Below, piece after piece: positions 23,276-31,595 of a DNA stretch of 43,668 nt. The stretch spans positions 39,102 through 82,769 of the forward strand of contig JAHDGD010000004.1 of assembly GCA_020627825.1 (NCBI GenBank). Direction: 5' to 3'. The DNA comes from Saprospiraceae bacterium. Lineage in GTDB: Bacteria; Bacteroidota; Bacteroidia; Chitinophagales; Saprospiraceae. The stretch's first letter is position 1. The number at the start of each line of letters is the position of its first letter. The position numbers and the translations under genes are program-made. The notes beneath the pieces were generated by a model. That model did not search any database and was not told the origin of the DNA. It was given only the letters and a program-made list of their open reading frames with translations.

Positions 23276-24751
23276 TCAACTTGATACGAGTTTTTCTAAA
23301 GCAGTTTTTGGATCTATTATAGAAACTTCATTTGATTGGAGCATAGTAGATTGGAGGATGTCGTAAATATGTTCAACTGTCAGTTCTGGCTTAATAGATT
23401 TCATTAACGATATAAGTCCAGCAACAAATGGTGTTGCCATACTCGTTCCACTAAATGTTTCGTATGAATTATTAGGGAAGGTCGATAATATATTTACCCC
23501 CGGAGCATAGACCCCCATTTTTATGCCTTCAAGCGTGTTGGAAAATTCAGCTAATGTATTGTTCTCATCTGATGCAGCAACTGTAATCACTCCTTCAGAA
23601 TTTGCTGGTGCGTAATAAAGTGCTTTAGACCTGGAGTTGCCAGCTGCAACTACAACAATACAATTTCGATCTCGTGCATATCGGACTGCCTCATTATAGG
23701 CCTTTTGCTTTTTATCGTTGGAAGGGCCGCCAAGAGACATTGAAATGACATCCGCGCCATTATCAACAGCATTAATTATACCTTTGATAATGCCAGCTTG
23801 TGTTCCACCCCCGAAATCTGCTAATACTTTTTCAGAGTAAATTTCTATCCTTTTGTCGAAATTAAATGAGCTAATTCCTACATTATTTCCAGTCAAGGCA
23901 GCAGCTATTCCGGCACAATGGGTTCCGTGTCCACGTTTATCCTTATCATTCTTTTTTCCACTTTTTACATAAACATCTTTCAAGTCTTCATGATCTCCGT
24001 CTACACCAGTGTCCAGTATAAAAAGTTTAATTTTCTTTTTGGGCTTTTGTTTGACAGCGATTTCATAAAAGTCATTCATTCTAGTGTTTTCAAGTGCCCA
24101 TTGATTTTTATTTAAAGGATCACTAAAGATATAAGACTTCTTATTTTTATATGTTTTTGGGCTTCTAAATGAAGGCGTAAAGACGAGATCGTTCTCTTCA
24201 ACATATTCTACAAAAGAAAGGGATTGTAGTCTTTCTATTATTTTTTTTGGGCTCGAGCCCAAAATATCAACAACAAAATAGTCATCTAATTCAGTATGTT
24301 CTTCGTATAAAGGATCGAAGTACTCCACAATTTTTATATCATCTTGGGCATCGCAATATGCTTTGAAATCTTCTACATGTGCGTGCTGTACTTCAACTAG
24401 CAATTCTGGTATTCCGGAGGAGTTAGGTTCTACGGCATGACTTAAAGGTGTGCGTATAATACCACTGGAGCATAATAAAAGTATAATACTGGAACTCAAT
24501 AAATACAACAATTTTGTTCTACTATTTTTTCCAATAAATTTGGCGATAAAAGATGTAATACTTAAGCAAATCAGCGATACAGAAAGTGCATTCCAATTTA
24601 ATTGAGATATAAATCCGTTGTAACTTAAATGCAGAAAACTTAATGTGAGAAAGATTAATGTTAAGGATCTAAATATAAAATTCACTTTAGATTCACTCCA
24701 CAATTGCCATGCAATTAATGCAATTCCAAAACTTATAAAAAATAGACTCAT
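23276..24751 (-). CDS. Membrane-anchored subtilisin-like (S8) serine protease
   Basis: Four hydrophobic segments occupy roughly residues 3-18, 26-46, 53-72 and 80-98. Next comes an I9-like propeptide (LLVEVQHAHVEDFKAY ... FVEYVEENDLVF, ~116-192), then the catalytic domain. The triad is visible: D247 in LFILDTGVDGDHED, H275 in GHGTHCAG, and S437 in FSGTSMATPFVAG, with oxyanion N372 in VAAGNS. It should be held in the inner membrane with the protease domain outside. That differs from the usual secreted subtilases, which have one signal peptide and a T9SS tail. No C-terminal sorting domain is present. A perfect member of the palindrome family lies in the propeptide (LGSSPKK, 164-170). Confidence 0.88.
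   Translation of the reverse strand: MSLFFISFGIALIAWQLWSESKVNFIFRSLTLIFLTLSFLHLSYNGFISQLNWNALSVSLICLSITSFIAKFIGKNSRTKLLYLLSSSIILLLCSSGIIRTPLSHAVEPNSSGIPELLVEVQHAHVEDFKAYCDAQDDIKIVEYFDPLYEEHTELDDYFVVDILGSSPKKIIERLQSLSFVEYVEENDLVFTPSFRSPKTYKNKKSYIFSDPLNKNQWALENTRMNDFYEIAVKQKPKKKIKLFILDTGVDGDHEDLKDVYVKSGKKNDKDKRGHGTHCAGIAAALTGNNVGISSFNFDKRIEIYSEKVLADFGGGTQAGIIKGIINAVDNGADVISMSLGGPSNDKKQKAYNEAVRYARDRNCIVVVAAGNSRSKALYYAPANSEGVITVAASDENNTLAEFSNTLEGIKMGVYAPGVNILSTFPNNSYETFSGTSMATPFVAGLISLMKSIKPELTVEHIYDILQSTMLQSNEVSIIDPKTALEKLVSS
24245..24264. repeat. Palindrome copy 3 (in subtilase propeptide)
   Basis: A perfect 20-bp palindrome with no spacer: TTTT + GGGCTC / GAGCCC + AAAA, with further T on the left. 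On the gene strand it is read as LGSSPKK, in a different codon phase from copy 2. Confidence 0.9.
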
Positions 24752-24897
24752 ATGATGGCTTATGCTGATCTTATGAATATAACGGTAATTGATTTAAAAT
24801 AATTCTTATATGTCTTATTTTTTGATGTGATATTCTTTCTACATGATGTCAGATCTTTTTGAATTTTGCAATGGAATATACTGTTTTACATAAAAGA

Positions 24898-24914
24898 ATG
24901 TCAATTTTTGACAT
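24898..24914. promoter_or_regulatory. Operator-like dyad between subtilase and trxB genes
   Basis: ATGTCAA, spacer TTT, TTGACAT form 7-bp arms in the 258-bp divergent region, about 70 bp upstream of the trxB -7 element. Size and symmetry fit a dimeric repressor or activator site, but no factor can be named. The rest of this region is AT-rich and I see no other structure. Confidence 0.4.
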
Positions 24915-24984
24915 GCTTGTTAGAATAGAGTTAAATCGCATAAATGGTGATCATATAATAAGTAATTATACTGTATAATTATAT

Positions 24985-24992
24985 TACCTTTG
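24985..24992 (+). promoter_or_regulatory. Promoter -7 element of trxB
   Basis: TACCTTTG followed by C, an exact match, 18 bp before the TTG start of trxB. The leader is therefore only about 13 nt. Confidence 0.65.
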
Positions 24993-25009
24993 CAAAAAAA
25001 TATAAAATC

Positions 25010-25942
25010 TTGGAACACGTAAAATGTTTAATAATTGGTAGTGGCCCGGCGGGATACACTGCAGCAATATATGCAGCAAGAGCTGCGATGGATCCTGTAA
25101 TGTTTACAGGTCAGGAGCCAGGAGGACAGTTAATGATAACTACAGATGTGGAGAATTATCCAGGATACCCAGATGGAATTATGGGGCCACAGATGATGGA
25201 TGATTTTAGGAAACAAGCAGAACGATTTGGCACGAAGATCCACTATGACATTGTAACGGAGGTTGTAAAGGAGGGTGATGTATCTAGAATAAAAACGGAA
25301 GGTGGTATAGAAATGACTGCAGATACTGTAATAATTTCTACAGGTGCTAGTGCAAAATGGCTAGGTTTGGAGTCAGAGCAAAAATTAATGAATAAAGGAG
25401 TTTCAGCTTGTGCTGTTTGTGATGGATTTTTCTTTAAAGGAAAAGATGTGATTGTTGTAGGAGGTGGAGATACAGCCGCAGAAGAAGCTTCATATCTTGC
25501 TAAATTGTGTCCTAACGTGCATTTGCTTGTAAGAAGAGATGAAATGAGAGCTTCAAAAATCATGCAACAACGGGTATTTAATACTGAAAATATTACAGTA
25601 CATTGGAATACGTCAACTATGGAAATTCTAGGAGAAGATGAAGTAATAGGAGCAAGAGTGAAAGATACAGTTACAGGAGAAGAACGCACAATAGAAGCTA
25701 ATGCATTTTTTGTTGCAATAGGGCACAAACCAAATACTGATATTTTCAAGGATTTGCTTGATATGGACGATTCAGGTTATTTAGTTACAAAACCAGATTC
25801 CACAAAAACGAATGTTGAAGGAATATTTGCGAGTGGGGATGCTCAAGATAATGTATATCGTCAGGCAGTTACTGCTGCAGGAACAGGTTGTATGGCGGCC
25901 TTAGATGCTGAGCGATATTTAGTCGAGAAAGAAATCATATAA
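25010..25942 (+). CDS. trxB: Thioredoxin-disulfide reductase
   Basis: A flavoenzyme that reduces thioredoxin with NADPH in the cytoplasm. FAD motif GSGPAGYTAAIYAARA at residues 10-25, redox pair C134-A-V-C137 in SACAVCDGFFF, NADPH motif VVGGGDTAAEEA at about 149-160, and C-terminal FAD segment GIFASGDAQDN. The length, 310 aa, is standard. The start codon is TTG: in-frame ATG codons come only after the FAD motif, and the TTG start gives MEHVKCLIIGSG, typical of the family. fbaA follows 12 bp downstream, so the two are probably cotranscribed. Confidence 0.96.
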   Translation: MEHVKCLIIGSGPAGYTAAIYAARAAMDPVMFTGQEPGGQLMITTDVENYPGYPDGIMGPQMMDDFRKQAERFGTKIHYDIVTEVVKEGDVSRIKTEGGIEMTADTVIISTGASAKWLGLESEQKLMNKGVSACAVCDGFFFKGKDVIVVGGGDTAAEEASYLAKLCPNVHLLVRRDEMRASKIMQQRVFNTENITVHWNTSTMEILGEDEVIGARVKDTVTGEERTIEANAFFVAIGHKPNTDIFKDLLDMDDSGYLVTKPDSTKTNVEGIFASGDAQDNVYRQAVTAAGTGCMAALDAERYLVEKEII

Positions 25943-25954
25943 AATCATAAATCA

Positions 25955-27019
25955 ATGTCAAAATTTAAAAAAGGAGTTTTAGTTGGAGAGGAAGTTACAG
26001 AACTTCTGAATTATGCTAATGAACATAATTTTGCCTTACCAGCGGCCAATATTGTAGGAACGAATTCACTAAATGCTGTTTTGGAAACAGCATCCAAAGT
26101 AAATTCTCCTGTAATTGTACAACTTTCCAATGGAGGGGCACAATTCTATGCTGGAAAATCTATTTCAAATGATAATCAGAAAGCGGCAATTGCAGGCTCG
26201 ATAAGTGCGGCACATCATGTCAATACAATGGCAGAGCATTATGGAGTATCTGTTGTACTGCACACGGATCATTGTGCTAAAAAATTGTTGCCATGGATAG
26301 ATGGTTTAGTAGAGGCAAGTGAAGCGCATTATAAAATGCATGGAAGATCCCTATATTCTTCTCATATGATTGATTTAAGTGAAGAGCCAATTGAAGAGAA
26401 TATTGAAATATGTTCGACTTTCCTTAAAAGAATGGAGGCAATAGGAATGACTCTTGAAATAGAATTGGGTGTTACAGGTGGAGAGGAAGATGGAGTAGAT
26501 AATACAGATGTTGATAGCTCTAAATTGTATACCCAACCAGAAGAAGTAGCTTATGCTTACGAAAAACTTAGTGCAATAAGTCATCGATTTACTATAGCAG
26601 CAGCTTTTGGAAACGTTCATGGAGTATATAAGCCGGGGAATGTTGAATTAAGACCTATTATTCTTAAGAATTCACAAGATTATGTACAGGAAAAATTCAA
26701 CACAGCTTCAAACCCTATAAATTTTGTTTTTCATGGAGGATCAGGTTCTTCTCCTGAAGAGATAAAAGAAGCAATTGAGTATGGTGCTGTGAAAATGAAT
26801 ATAGATACAGATTTGCAATGGGCTTTTTGGAATGGCATTCGTCATTACGAATCCGATCATAAAGATTTCTTACAGTCACAGATAGGAAATCCAAATGGAG
26901 AAGATGTTCCAAATAAAAAATATTATGATCCTAGAAAATGGCTTCGAGTGGCTGAAGAAAGTTTTGTAAAACGCATGACTCAAGCTTTCGAGGAATTGAA
27001 TTGTATCAATAGGAATTAG
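25955..27019 (+). CDS. fbaA: Class II fructose-bisphosphate aldolase
   Basis: A zinc-dependent aldolase of glycolysis and gluconeogenesis that cleaves fructose 1,6-bisphosphate to dihydroxyacetone phosphate and glyceraldehyde 3-phosphate. The type IIA signature is clear: VVLHTDHCAKKLLPWIDGL (catalytic Asp and zinc His), SSHMIDLSEE, LEIELGVTGGEEDGVDN, AAAFGNVHGVYKPGNV, FVFHGGSGSS and VKMNIDTDLQWA. At 354 aa it matches the E. coli FbaA group rather than the shorter IIB forms. It lies 12 bp behind trxB and ends at a bidirectional terminator shared with the convergent purK-purE pair. Confidence 0.96.
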   Translation: MSKFKKGVLVGEEVTELLNYANEHNFALPAANIVGTNSLNAVLETASKVNSPVIVQLSNGGAQFYAGKSISNDNQKAAIAGSISAAHHVNTMAEHYGVSVVLHTDHCAKKLLPWIDGLVEASEAHYKMHGRSLYSSHMIDLSEEPIEENIEICSTFLKRMEAIGMTLEIELGVTGGEEDGVDNTDVDSSKLYTQPEEVAYAYEKLSAISHRFTIAAAFGNVHGVYKPGNVELRPIILKNSQDYVQEKFNTASNPINFVFHGGSGSSPEEIKEAIEYGAVKMNIDTDLQWAFWNGIRHYESDHKDFLQSQIGNPNGEDVPNKKYYDPRKWLRVAEESFVKRMTQAFEELNCINRN

Positions 27020-27039
27020 ATTTTCAATATCAGCAAATA

Positions 27040-27075
27040 AAAAAAGGCTATCTGAATTTTCAGATAGCCTTTTTT
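27040..27075. terminator. Bidirectional terminator between fbaA and purE
   Basis: Arms of 16 bp (six A + GGCTATCTGA / TCAGATAGCC + six T) surround the loop ATTT. The tracts run A before and T after on both strands, so it can end both convergent transcripts. Confidence 0.92.
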
Positions 27076-27080
27076 ATTGA

Positions 27081-27572
27081 TTACATATCTTTTTTGAGTT
27101 GTTTTTCTTTTTGGGCAACCATATTCTTCAGCTCTTCTTTATATGCGATCAGTTTTTGGGCGACTTGTTCATCAAAAGCTCCGATCATTGATGCAGCTAA
27201 AATTCCTGCATTTTTAGCACCATTCAATGCAACGGTTGCGACTGGAATTCCGCCAGGCATCTGTAAAATTGACAATACTGAATCCCATCCATCGATTGAA
27301 TTACTACTTTTTATAGGAACGCCGATAACGGGCAAGGTAGTTATACTAGCAGTCATGCCTGGAAGGTGTGCAGCACCACCTGCACCTGCTATAATTACTT
27401 TTGTTCCAGCAGAACGGGCATTTTTTGCAAATTCATACATTTTTTCAGGAGTTCGATGTGCACTTACAACATGAACATCATATTTAATACCAAAATGATC
27501 GAGCATTTCTATTGCTGATTTCATAACTGGATAGTCGGAATTCGACCCCATTATAACACTTACTAAACTCAT
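27081..27572 (-). CDS. purE: N5-carboxyaminoimidazole ribonucleotide mutase
   Basis: Class I PurE moves the carboxyl group of N5-CAIR to C4 in purine synthesis. Visible motifs: [14 protein letters not shown] (phosphate/substrate loop), [11 protein letters not shown] with the family His, [14 protein letters not shown], and [20 protein letters not shown]. It has 163 aa. The start overlaps the end of purK by 4 bp (ATGA), and PurK supplies its substrate. The pair is the normal two-step bacterial route to CAIR. Confidence 0.96.
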   Translation of the reverse strand: MSLVSVIMGSNSDYPVMKSAIEMLDHFGIKYDVHVVSAHRTPEKMYEFAKNARSAGTKVIIAGAGGAAHLPGMTASITTLPVIGVPIKSSNSIDGWDSVLSILQMPGGIPVATVALNGAKNAGILAASMIGAFDEQVAQKLIAYKEELKNMVAQKEKQLKKDM

Positions 27573-28699
27573 GCGATGACTTTAAAAAATTGATTTATTT
27601 TATCGATCTTATCTTCGATTTCTTGTCTGTCTTGTCCTAATACATTGATATGTCCCATTTTGCGCTTAGGTTTTGTTATTTCTTTACCGTACATGTGAAC
27701 ATGTACATTACTCAATGACAAGATATCTTCTAAACCTAGGTACTTGGCATTTCCTGTAAATCCCTCTTCTCCTAAAATATTAACCATAGCACCTTTTTTA
27801 TACAATTCTGTGTTCCCCAATGGAAATCCTGCAACGCCTCTTATGTGATTTTCAAATTGACTGCAAACTGATGCATCAATTGTGTGGTGGCCGCTATTAT
27901 GTGGCCGAGGAGCTACTTCATTAATCAAAACTTGACCCGCTTTTGTTAAAAAGAACTCTACCGCCAGTAATCCACTTATTTCAAATTTTTCAATTAAAGT
28001 TTTCGCTAAAATCTTGCATTGCAATTCAATGTCAGAGGAAATTTCTGCTGGTGCAAAAAGAAATTTCACCAAATTCGCTTCAGGATCAAAAACCATTTCA
28101 ACTACATCATACGTTACGATTTCATTTTTTGTATTTCTACAAGCAATGACTGCTAATTCTTTTTCAATTTCTACAAGTTCTTCCACTAAACATGGTCCAT
28201 TAAGCAAATGTGTTAGATCATTTTCATGTTTAACTACAAAGACACCTTTTCCATCGTATCCATCCTTTCTGGCTTTCTGAACAAAAGGTATAGAAAGCTC
28301 TCCAGCTTTCACTGCTTTTACAACAGCTTCAGCGTTCTCATATATTGTATAATCAGAAGTGGGGAGGTTATTTTTTGTGTAAAATTCTTTTTGCAGCCCT
28401 TTATCTTGAATAATTCGTAATGCCTTAGGGGAAGGATGAACAATCTTACCTTGTTGTTCTAGTTCTTCTAATGCATCTACATTAACCCTTTCGATTTCAA
28501 TTGTGATGACATCTTTATCTAATCCAAATTGTAACACATCATCGTAATTAGTGAAATCACCTTCAAAAAAATGTTGTGCGATTTTACCAACTGGAAAATG
28601 TCTAGAACGATCAAGAAAATGGATGTCTAAATCCAAACCAATAGTTTCTTGAAACATCATTCTTCCTAATTGGCCTCCTCCTAATATTCCTATTTTCAT
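27569..28699 (-). CDS. purK: N5-carboxyaminoimidazole ribonucleotide synthase
   Basis: An ATP-grasp enzyme that carboxylates aminoimidazole ribonucleotide with bicarbonate and ATP. The N-terminus is [18 protein letters not shown]-grasp segments include [59 protein letters not shown] and [14 protein letters not shown]. At 376 aa it is full length. It is upstream of purE with a 4-bp overlap and divergent from the dihydroorotase gene, so a purine and a pyrimidine gene share a 134-bp control region. I see no PurR-like site there. Confidence 0.96.
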   Translation of the reverse strand: MKIGILGGGQLGRMMFQETIGLDLDIHFLDRSRHFPVGKIAQHFFEGDFTNYDDVLQFGLDKDVITIEIERVNVDALEELEQQGKIVHPSPKALRIIQDKGLQKEFYTKNNLPTSDYTIYENAEAVVKAVKAGELSIPFVQKARKDGYDGKGVFVVKHENDLTHLLNGPCLVEELVEIEKELAVIACRNTKNEIVTYDVVEMVFDPEANLVKFLFAPAEISSDIELQCKILAKTLIEKFEISGLLAVEFFLTKAGQVLINEVAPRPHNSGHHTIDASVCSQFENHIRGVAGFPLGNTELYKKGAMVNILGEEGFTGNAKYLGLEDILSLSNVHVHMYGKEITKPKRKMGHINVLGQDRQEIEDKIDKINQFFKVIA

Positions 28700-28833
28700 T
28701 AAGCAAAGTATTTATGATTTTATTGAAAGGAATTGATCCAGCCACAAATATGCTCTATTAAATTATATTCTGCTAATCGAATATAAAGTCGATTTGCTTT
28801 TATGTACCTTTACTTTTTAAAATAGAGACGTTA

Positions 28834-30165
28834 ATGAGTAGAATTATTATAAAAAATGCATTATTAATTAATGAAGGAAAATCTTTTGTTAGTGATCTAT
28901 CTATACTAAATGGAAGAATAGAAAAAATCGACACAAGTATCGATTTGCCAGGTGAGGAAATAAACGGAGAAGGTAAATGGTTGATTCCAGGAATTATTGA
29001 TGATCAAGTACATTTTAGAGAGCCAGGGCTTACTCATAAGGCGAATATCAAAACAGAATCTCATGCTGCTGTTGCAGGCGGAACAACATCCTTTATGGAA
29101 ATGCCAAATACCAAGCCAAATGCTCTTACCCAAGAACTTTTACAAGATAAATACGATATCGCATCAGCATGCAGTCCAGCTAATTATTCCTTTTTTATGG
29201 GTGCTGGAAACGATAACATTGAAGAAGTATTAAAAACAGATCACACACAAGTCTGTGGCATAAAGATTTTTATGGGGAGTAGCACTGGGAATATGTTAGT
29301 GGACAATAGAACAACATTGGAAAACATTTTTTCAAAATCACCAATGCTTATTGCTACACATTGTGAAGACGAGGCTACCGTTAGGGCTAATACTCAAGCT
29401 TATATTGAAAAGTATGGTCAAGATATACCAATTAAATACCATCCTATAATTCGAAATGTAGAGGCTTGTTATTTATCTTCATCAATGGCTGTTGATTTAG
29501 CTAAAAAGCATAATACAAGGCTTCATATTTTACATATATCCACTGCAAAAGAGTTAGAATTATTTGAAAAAGGACCGATTGAGAATAAAAGGATAACATC
29601 AGAAGTATGTGTGCATCATTTGTATTTTAATGCAAATCAATATGATGAAATGGGCACTAAGATTAAATGCAATCCTGCTATTAAGTCAGTGGAAAATCAA
29701 TCGGCACTTTTACCGGCTTTATTAGATGATCGTCTGGATATTATTGCTACTGATCATGCTCCACACACGCAAGATGAGAAAAATAATCCATATACTAATG
29801 CGCCGAGTGGACTCCCTCTTGTCCAGCATTCATTGAATGTAATGCTTGATTTTTATGATCGAGGATTGATATCGCTAGAAAAGATTGTTGAGAAAATGTG
29901 TCATGCCCCTGCAAAATGTTTTCATGTTGTAAATAGAGGATTTATAAGAGAAGGCTATGCAGCTGATTTGGTTCTTATTGATCCCAATAAATCTTTTACT
30001 GTTAATAAAAGCAATATCCTATATAAATGCGCATGGTCTCCTTTAGAAGGAAAACAATTTAATCAAACGGTCACACACACCTTTGTTAACGGCAATCTCG
30101 TTTATGAGAATGGAAGATTTAGTAAGGGTTTATATGGTCAACGAATGGAATTCAATCCATTTTAA
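28834..30165 (+). CDS. pyrC: Dihydroorotase (zinc amidohydrolase)
   Basis: It closes carbamoyl-aspartate to dihydroorotate in pyrimidine synthesis. Amidohydrolase landmarks: GIIDDQVHFREPGLTHKANI (residues 53-72), K144 in GIKIFMGS (the position of the bridging carbamylated Lys), HCEDE, LHILHIST, and ATDHAPHTQDEK with the catalytic Asp. The first His of the usual HxH pair is Gln (Q58-V-H60). I recall this DDQVH form from other Bacteroidota dihydroorotases, so I do not call it inactive. Its 443 aa suits the allantoinase-like type I group. A near -7 element, TACCTTTA at 28805-28812, may drive it. Its stop directly abuts the ribH stop. Confidence 0.88.
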   Translation: MSRIIIKNALLINEGKSFVSDLSILNGRIEKIDTSIDLPGEEINGEGKWLIPGIIDDQVHFREPGLTHKANIKTESHAAVAGGTTSFMEMPNTKPNALTQELLQDKYDIASACSPANYSFFMGAGNDNIEEVLKTDHTQVCGIKIFMGSSTGNMLVDNRTTLENIFSKSPMLIATHCEDEATVRANTQAYIEKYGQDIPIKYHPIIRNVEACYLSSSMAVDLAKKHNTRLHILHISTAKELELFEKGPIENKRITSEVCVHHLYFNANQYDEMGTKIKCNPAIKSVENQSALLPALLDDRLDIIATDHAPHTQDEKNNPYTNAPSGLPLVQHSLNVMLDFYDRGLISLEKIVEKMCHAPAKCFHVVNRGFIREGYAADLVLIDPNKSFTVNKSNILYKCAWSPLEGKQFNQTVTHTFVNGNLVYENGRFSKGLYGQRMEFNPF

Positions 30166-30681
30166 TTAGAAACCAATAGATTTTTTTGTTGATTTATTTT
30201 CTCTTTTAAGGACAGCCATTTTGATTGCCGTTGCAGCAGCTTCTATCCCTTTATTACCATGTTTGCCTCCTGATCGATCTAGAGCTTGTTGCATATTTTT
30301 TGGGGTTAAAACCCCAAAAATTACAGGAGTGTTGGACAAAATACCGAGTTGAGCAATGGCACTAGCTACAGAATTTGAGATGTACTCATCGTGTTTTGTT
30401 TCGCCCGTTATTACACAGCCTATGCATATGATCGCATCATATTTTTCTGTACCCATTAATATTTTTGCACCCATAGGTAATTCAAAAGTACCAGGTACAT
30501 CAATCTTTTTTATATCCTGTTTATGGCATCCTTGATTTACTAGAAATTCTTCACAACCTGATGTAAGAGCTTCTGTAATTTCGGCATTCCATTCCGCTCT
30601 CACTATACCAAATTTTAATCCTTCAGCAGAGGGAATATCTTGTGTAATTGCAATGGATAAATTTTGATTTGAACTAGCCAT
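30166..30681 (-). CDS. ribH: 6,7-Dimethyl-8-ribityllumazine synthase
   Basis: It condenses the ribityl-pyrimidinedione with dihydroxybutanone phosphate in riboflavin synthesis and forms icosahedral shells in many species. I start at ATG 30681 (MASSNQNLSIAIT). The longer frame from 30732 would run back through the upstream terminator. Motifs: FGIVRAEWNAEITEAL, DVPGTFELPMGAK, CIGCVITGETKHDEYISNSV (catalytic H97) and GNKGIEAAATAIKM. Residues 123-129, GVLTPKN, are encoded by a strong palindrome copy where relatives usually have GVLT plus a variable segment. Other rib genes are not nearby. Confidence 0.94.
   Translation of the reverse strand: MASSNQNLSIAITQDIPSAEGLKFGIVRAEWNAEITEALTSGCEEFLVNQGCHKQDIKKIDVPGTFELPMGAKILMGTEKYDAIICIGCVITGETKHDEYISNSVASAIAQLGILSNTPVIFGVLTPKNMQQALDRSGGKHGNKGIEAAATAIKMAVLKRENKSTKKSIGF
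30297..30320. repeat. Palindrome copy 4 (in ribH)
   Basis: Arms of 11 bp, five T + GGGGTT and AACCCC + five A, around a 2-nt spacer AA. On the gene strand it is read as GVLTPKN at the end of a conserved lumazine-synthase strand. Confidence 0.9.
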
Positions 30682-30689
30682 TTTATTGA

Positions 30690-30707
30690 TTTTGTTAGGT
30701 AACAAAA
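30690..30707. repeat. Perfect AT-rich dyad in front of ribH
   Basis: TTTTGTTA, GG, TAACAAAA: 8-bp arms, directly next to the terminator of the upstream gene and 9 bp before the ribH start. It has the same T-stem-A polarity as the palindrome family but lacks the GGG/CCC core. It could be a ribH regulatory site. Confidence 0.5.
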
Positions 30708-30748
30708 AAATAAGCATTATTGATGCGTTCAATAATGCTTATTTTTTT
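30704..30748 (-). terminator. Intrinsic terminator of the TPR gene
   Basis: Arms of 18 bp (seven A + TAAGCATTATT / AATAATGCTTA + seven T) and a 9-nt loop, with a T run on the minus strand. It begins about 20 bp after the stop of the TPR gene and separates it from ribH, which then needs its own promoter; I see no clear one. Confidence 0.88.
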
Positions 30749-30767
30749 ACTAAGTCTTAAATGTGTA

Positions 30768-31445
30768 TTATTTAATTATGAATTTTTCAACTTCTGCTGC
30801 AGCAGGAGATTCCGGATATTCTTTCTTTATTTCAGCGAATATTTTTTGAGCTTCCGCGACATTGTTGTTTTTCATTTCCAATAAGGCAAGCTTATTCATA
30901 TAATAGGGTGTAAGAAAGCTGTTTTCTTTTGCATTTGCAGCTTTCTTATAAAAGGATAATGCTTTATCAAAGTCGTTTAATTCTGAATATGCATCTCCAA
31001 GATTTCCGTTTTTCATTATGGGAAGAATAGCTCCTTTAGCTTTTACATCTTCTAAGTAATCAATTGCATCTTGATATCTTCCCAAATTAAGGTATGAAAC
31101 TCCTGCATAATATTTTGCTGTATTAGCTGTAGGTGTTCCACTGTAATTTTCAATAATATCTAAAAAACCTTCGAATCCAGCTCCAGGATTTTCCAAAGCT
31201 AAAGCAAACGAGTCTTTAGCAAATTGTTCTTGAGCTTTTGTCATTGATGCAACTGCATCTCTTTTTTTAGGTCCTACTATAGCATACTGATATAAGAAGT
31301 AACCACCAACTAACAAGATGATACCTGCTAATATACCACCTACTAATCCTTTATTCTTATCAATATAATCTGCTATGTTATCTCTTGTTTCAACAATATC
31401 TATTATTGTTTCTTCACTCTTTTTTTCTACTTTTCTTTTTGCCAT
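30768..31445 (-). CDS. Membrane-anchored tetratricopeptide-repeat protein (YfgM-like)
   Basis: A cytoplasmic N-terminus of ~33 residues (MAKRKVEKKSEETIIDIVET) precedes one transmembrane helix (GLVGGILAGIILLVGGYFLY, ~34-53). A long soluble part follows, with TPR-type helical repeats: AKYYAGVSYLNLGRYQDAID, NLGDAYSELNDFDKALSFYK, and LALLEMKNNNVAEAQKIFAE ending in PESPAAAEVEKF. The layout resembles the YfgM/TPR_21 family, which assists protein folding at the inner membrane. That role is only inferred. It has a good -7 element and a strong terminator and is monocistronic. Confidence 0.82.
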   Translation of the reverse strand: MAKRKVEKKSEETIIDIVETRDNIADYIDKNKGLVGGILAGIILLVGGYFLYQYAIVGPKKRDAVASMTKAQEQFAKDSFALALENPGAGFEGFLDIIENYSGTPTANTAKYYAGVSYLNLGRYQDAIDYLEDVKAKGAILPIMKNGNLGDAYSELNDFDKALSFYKKAANAKENSFLTPYYMNKLALLEMKNNNVAEAQKIFAEIKKEYPESPAAAEVEKFIIK

Positions 31446-31503
31446 TGTTCTAAACGTTAATTGTTATTTTCTTACTGTATCTACAGTTTGTGAAAATCAA
31501 GCG

Positions 31504-31511
31504 CAAAAGTA
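31504..31511 (-). promoter_or_regulatory. Promoter -7 element of the TPR gene
   Basis: On the minus strand TACTTTTG followed by CGC, an exact match, 58 bp before the start codon. No clear -33 element. Confidence 0.6.
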
Positions 31512-31595
31512 AACATATCGTTTAAATACTCATAAATCTTTGTAAAGTATTTTTTGAAATAGGCTCTTTATGCTATATAATTCATGCACATAAAA

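Noticed and set aside
30682-30732. N-terminal extension of RibH
   Set aside because: It is encoded across the terminator of the upstream gene. ATG 30681 gives the normal RibH start.
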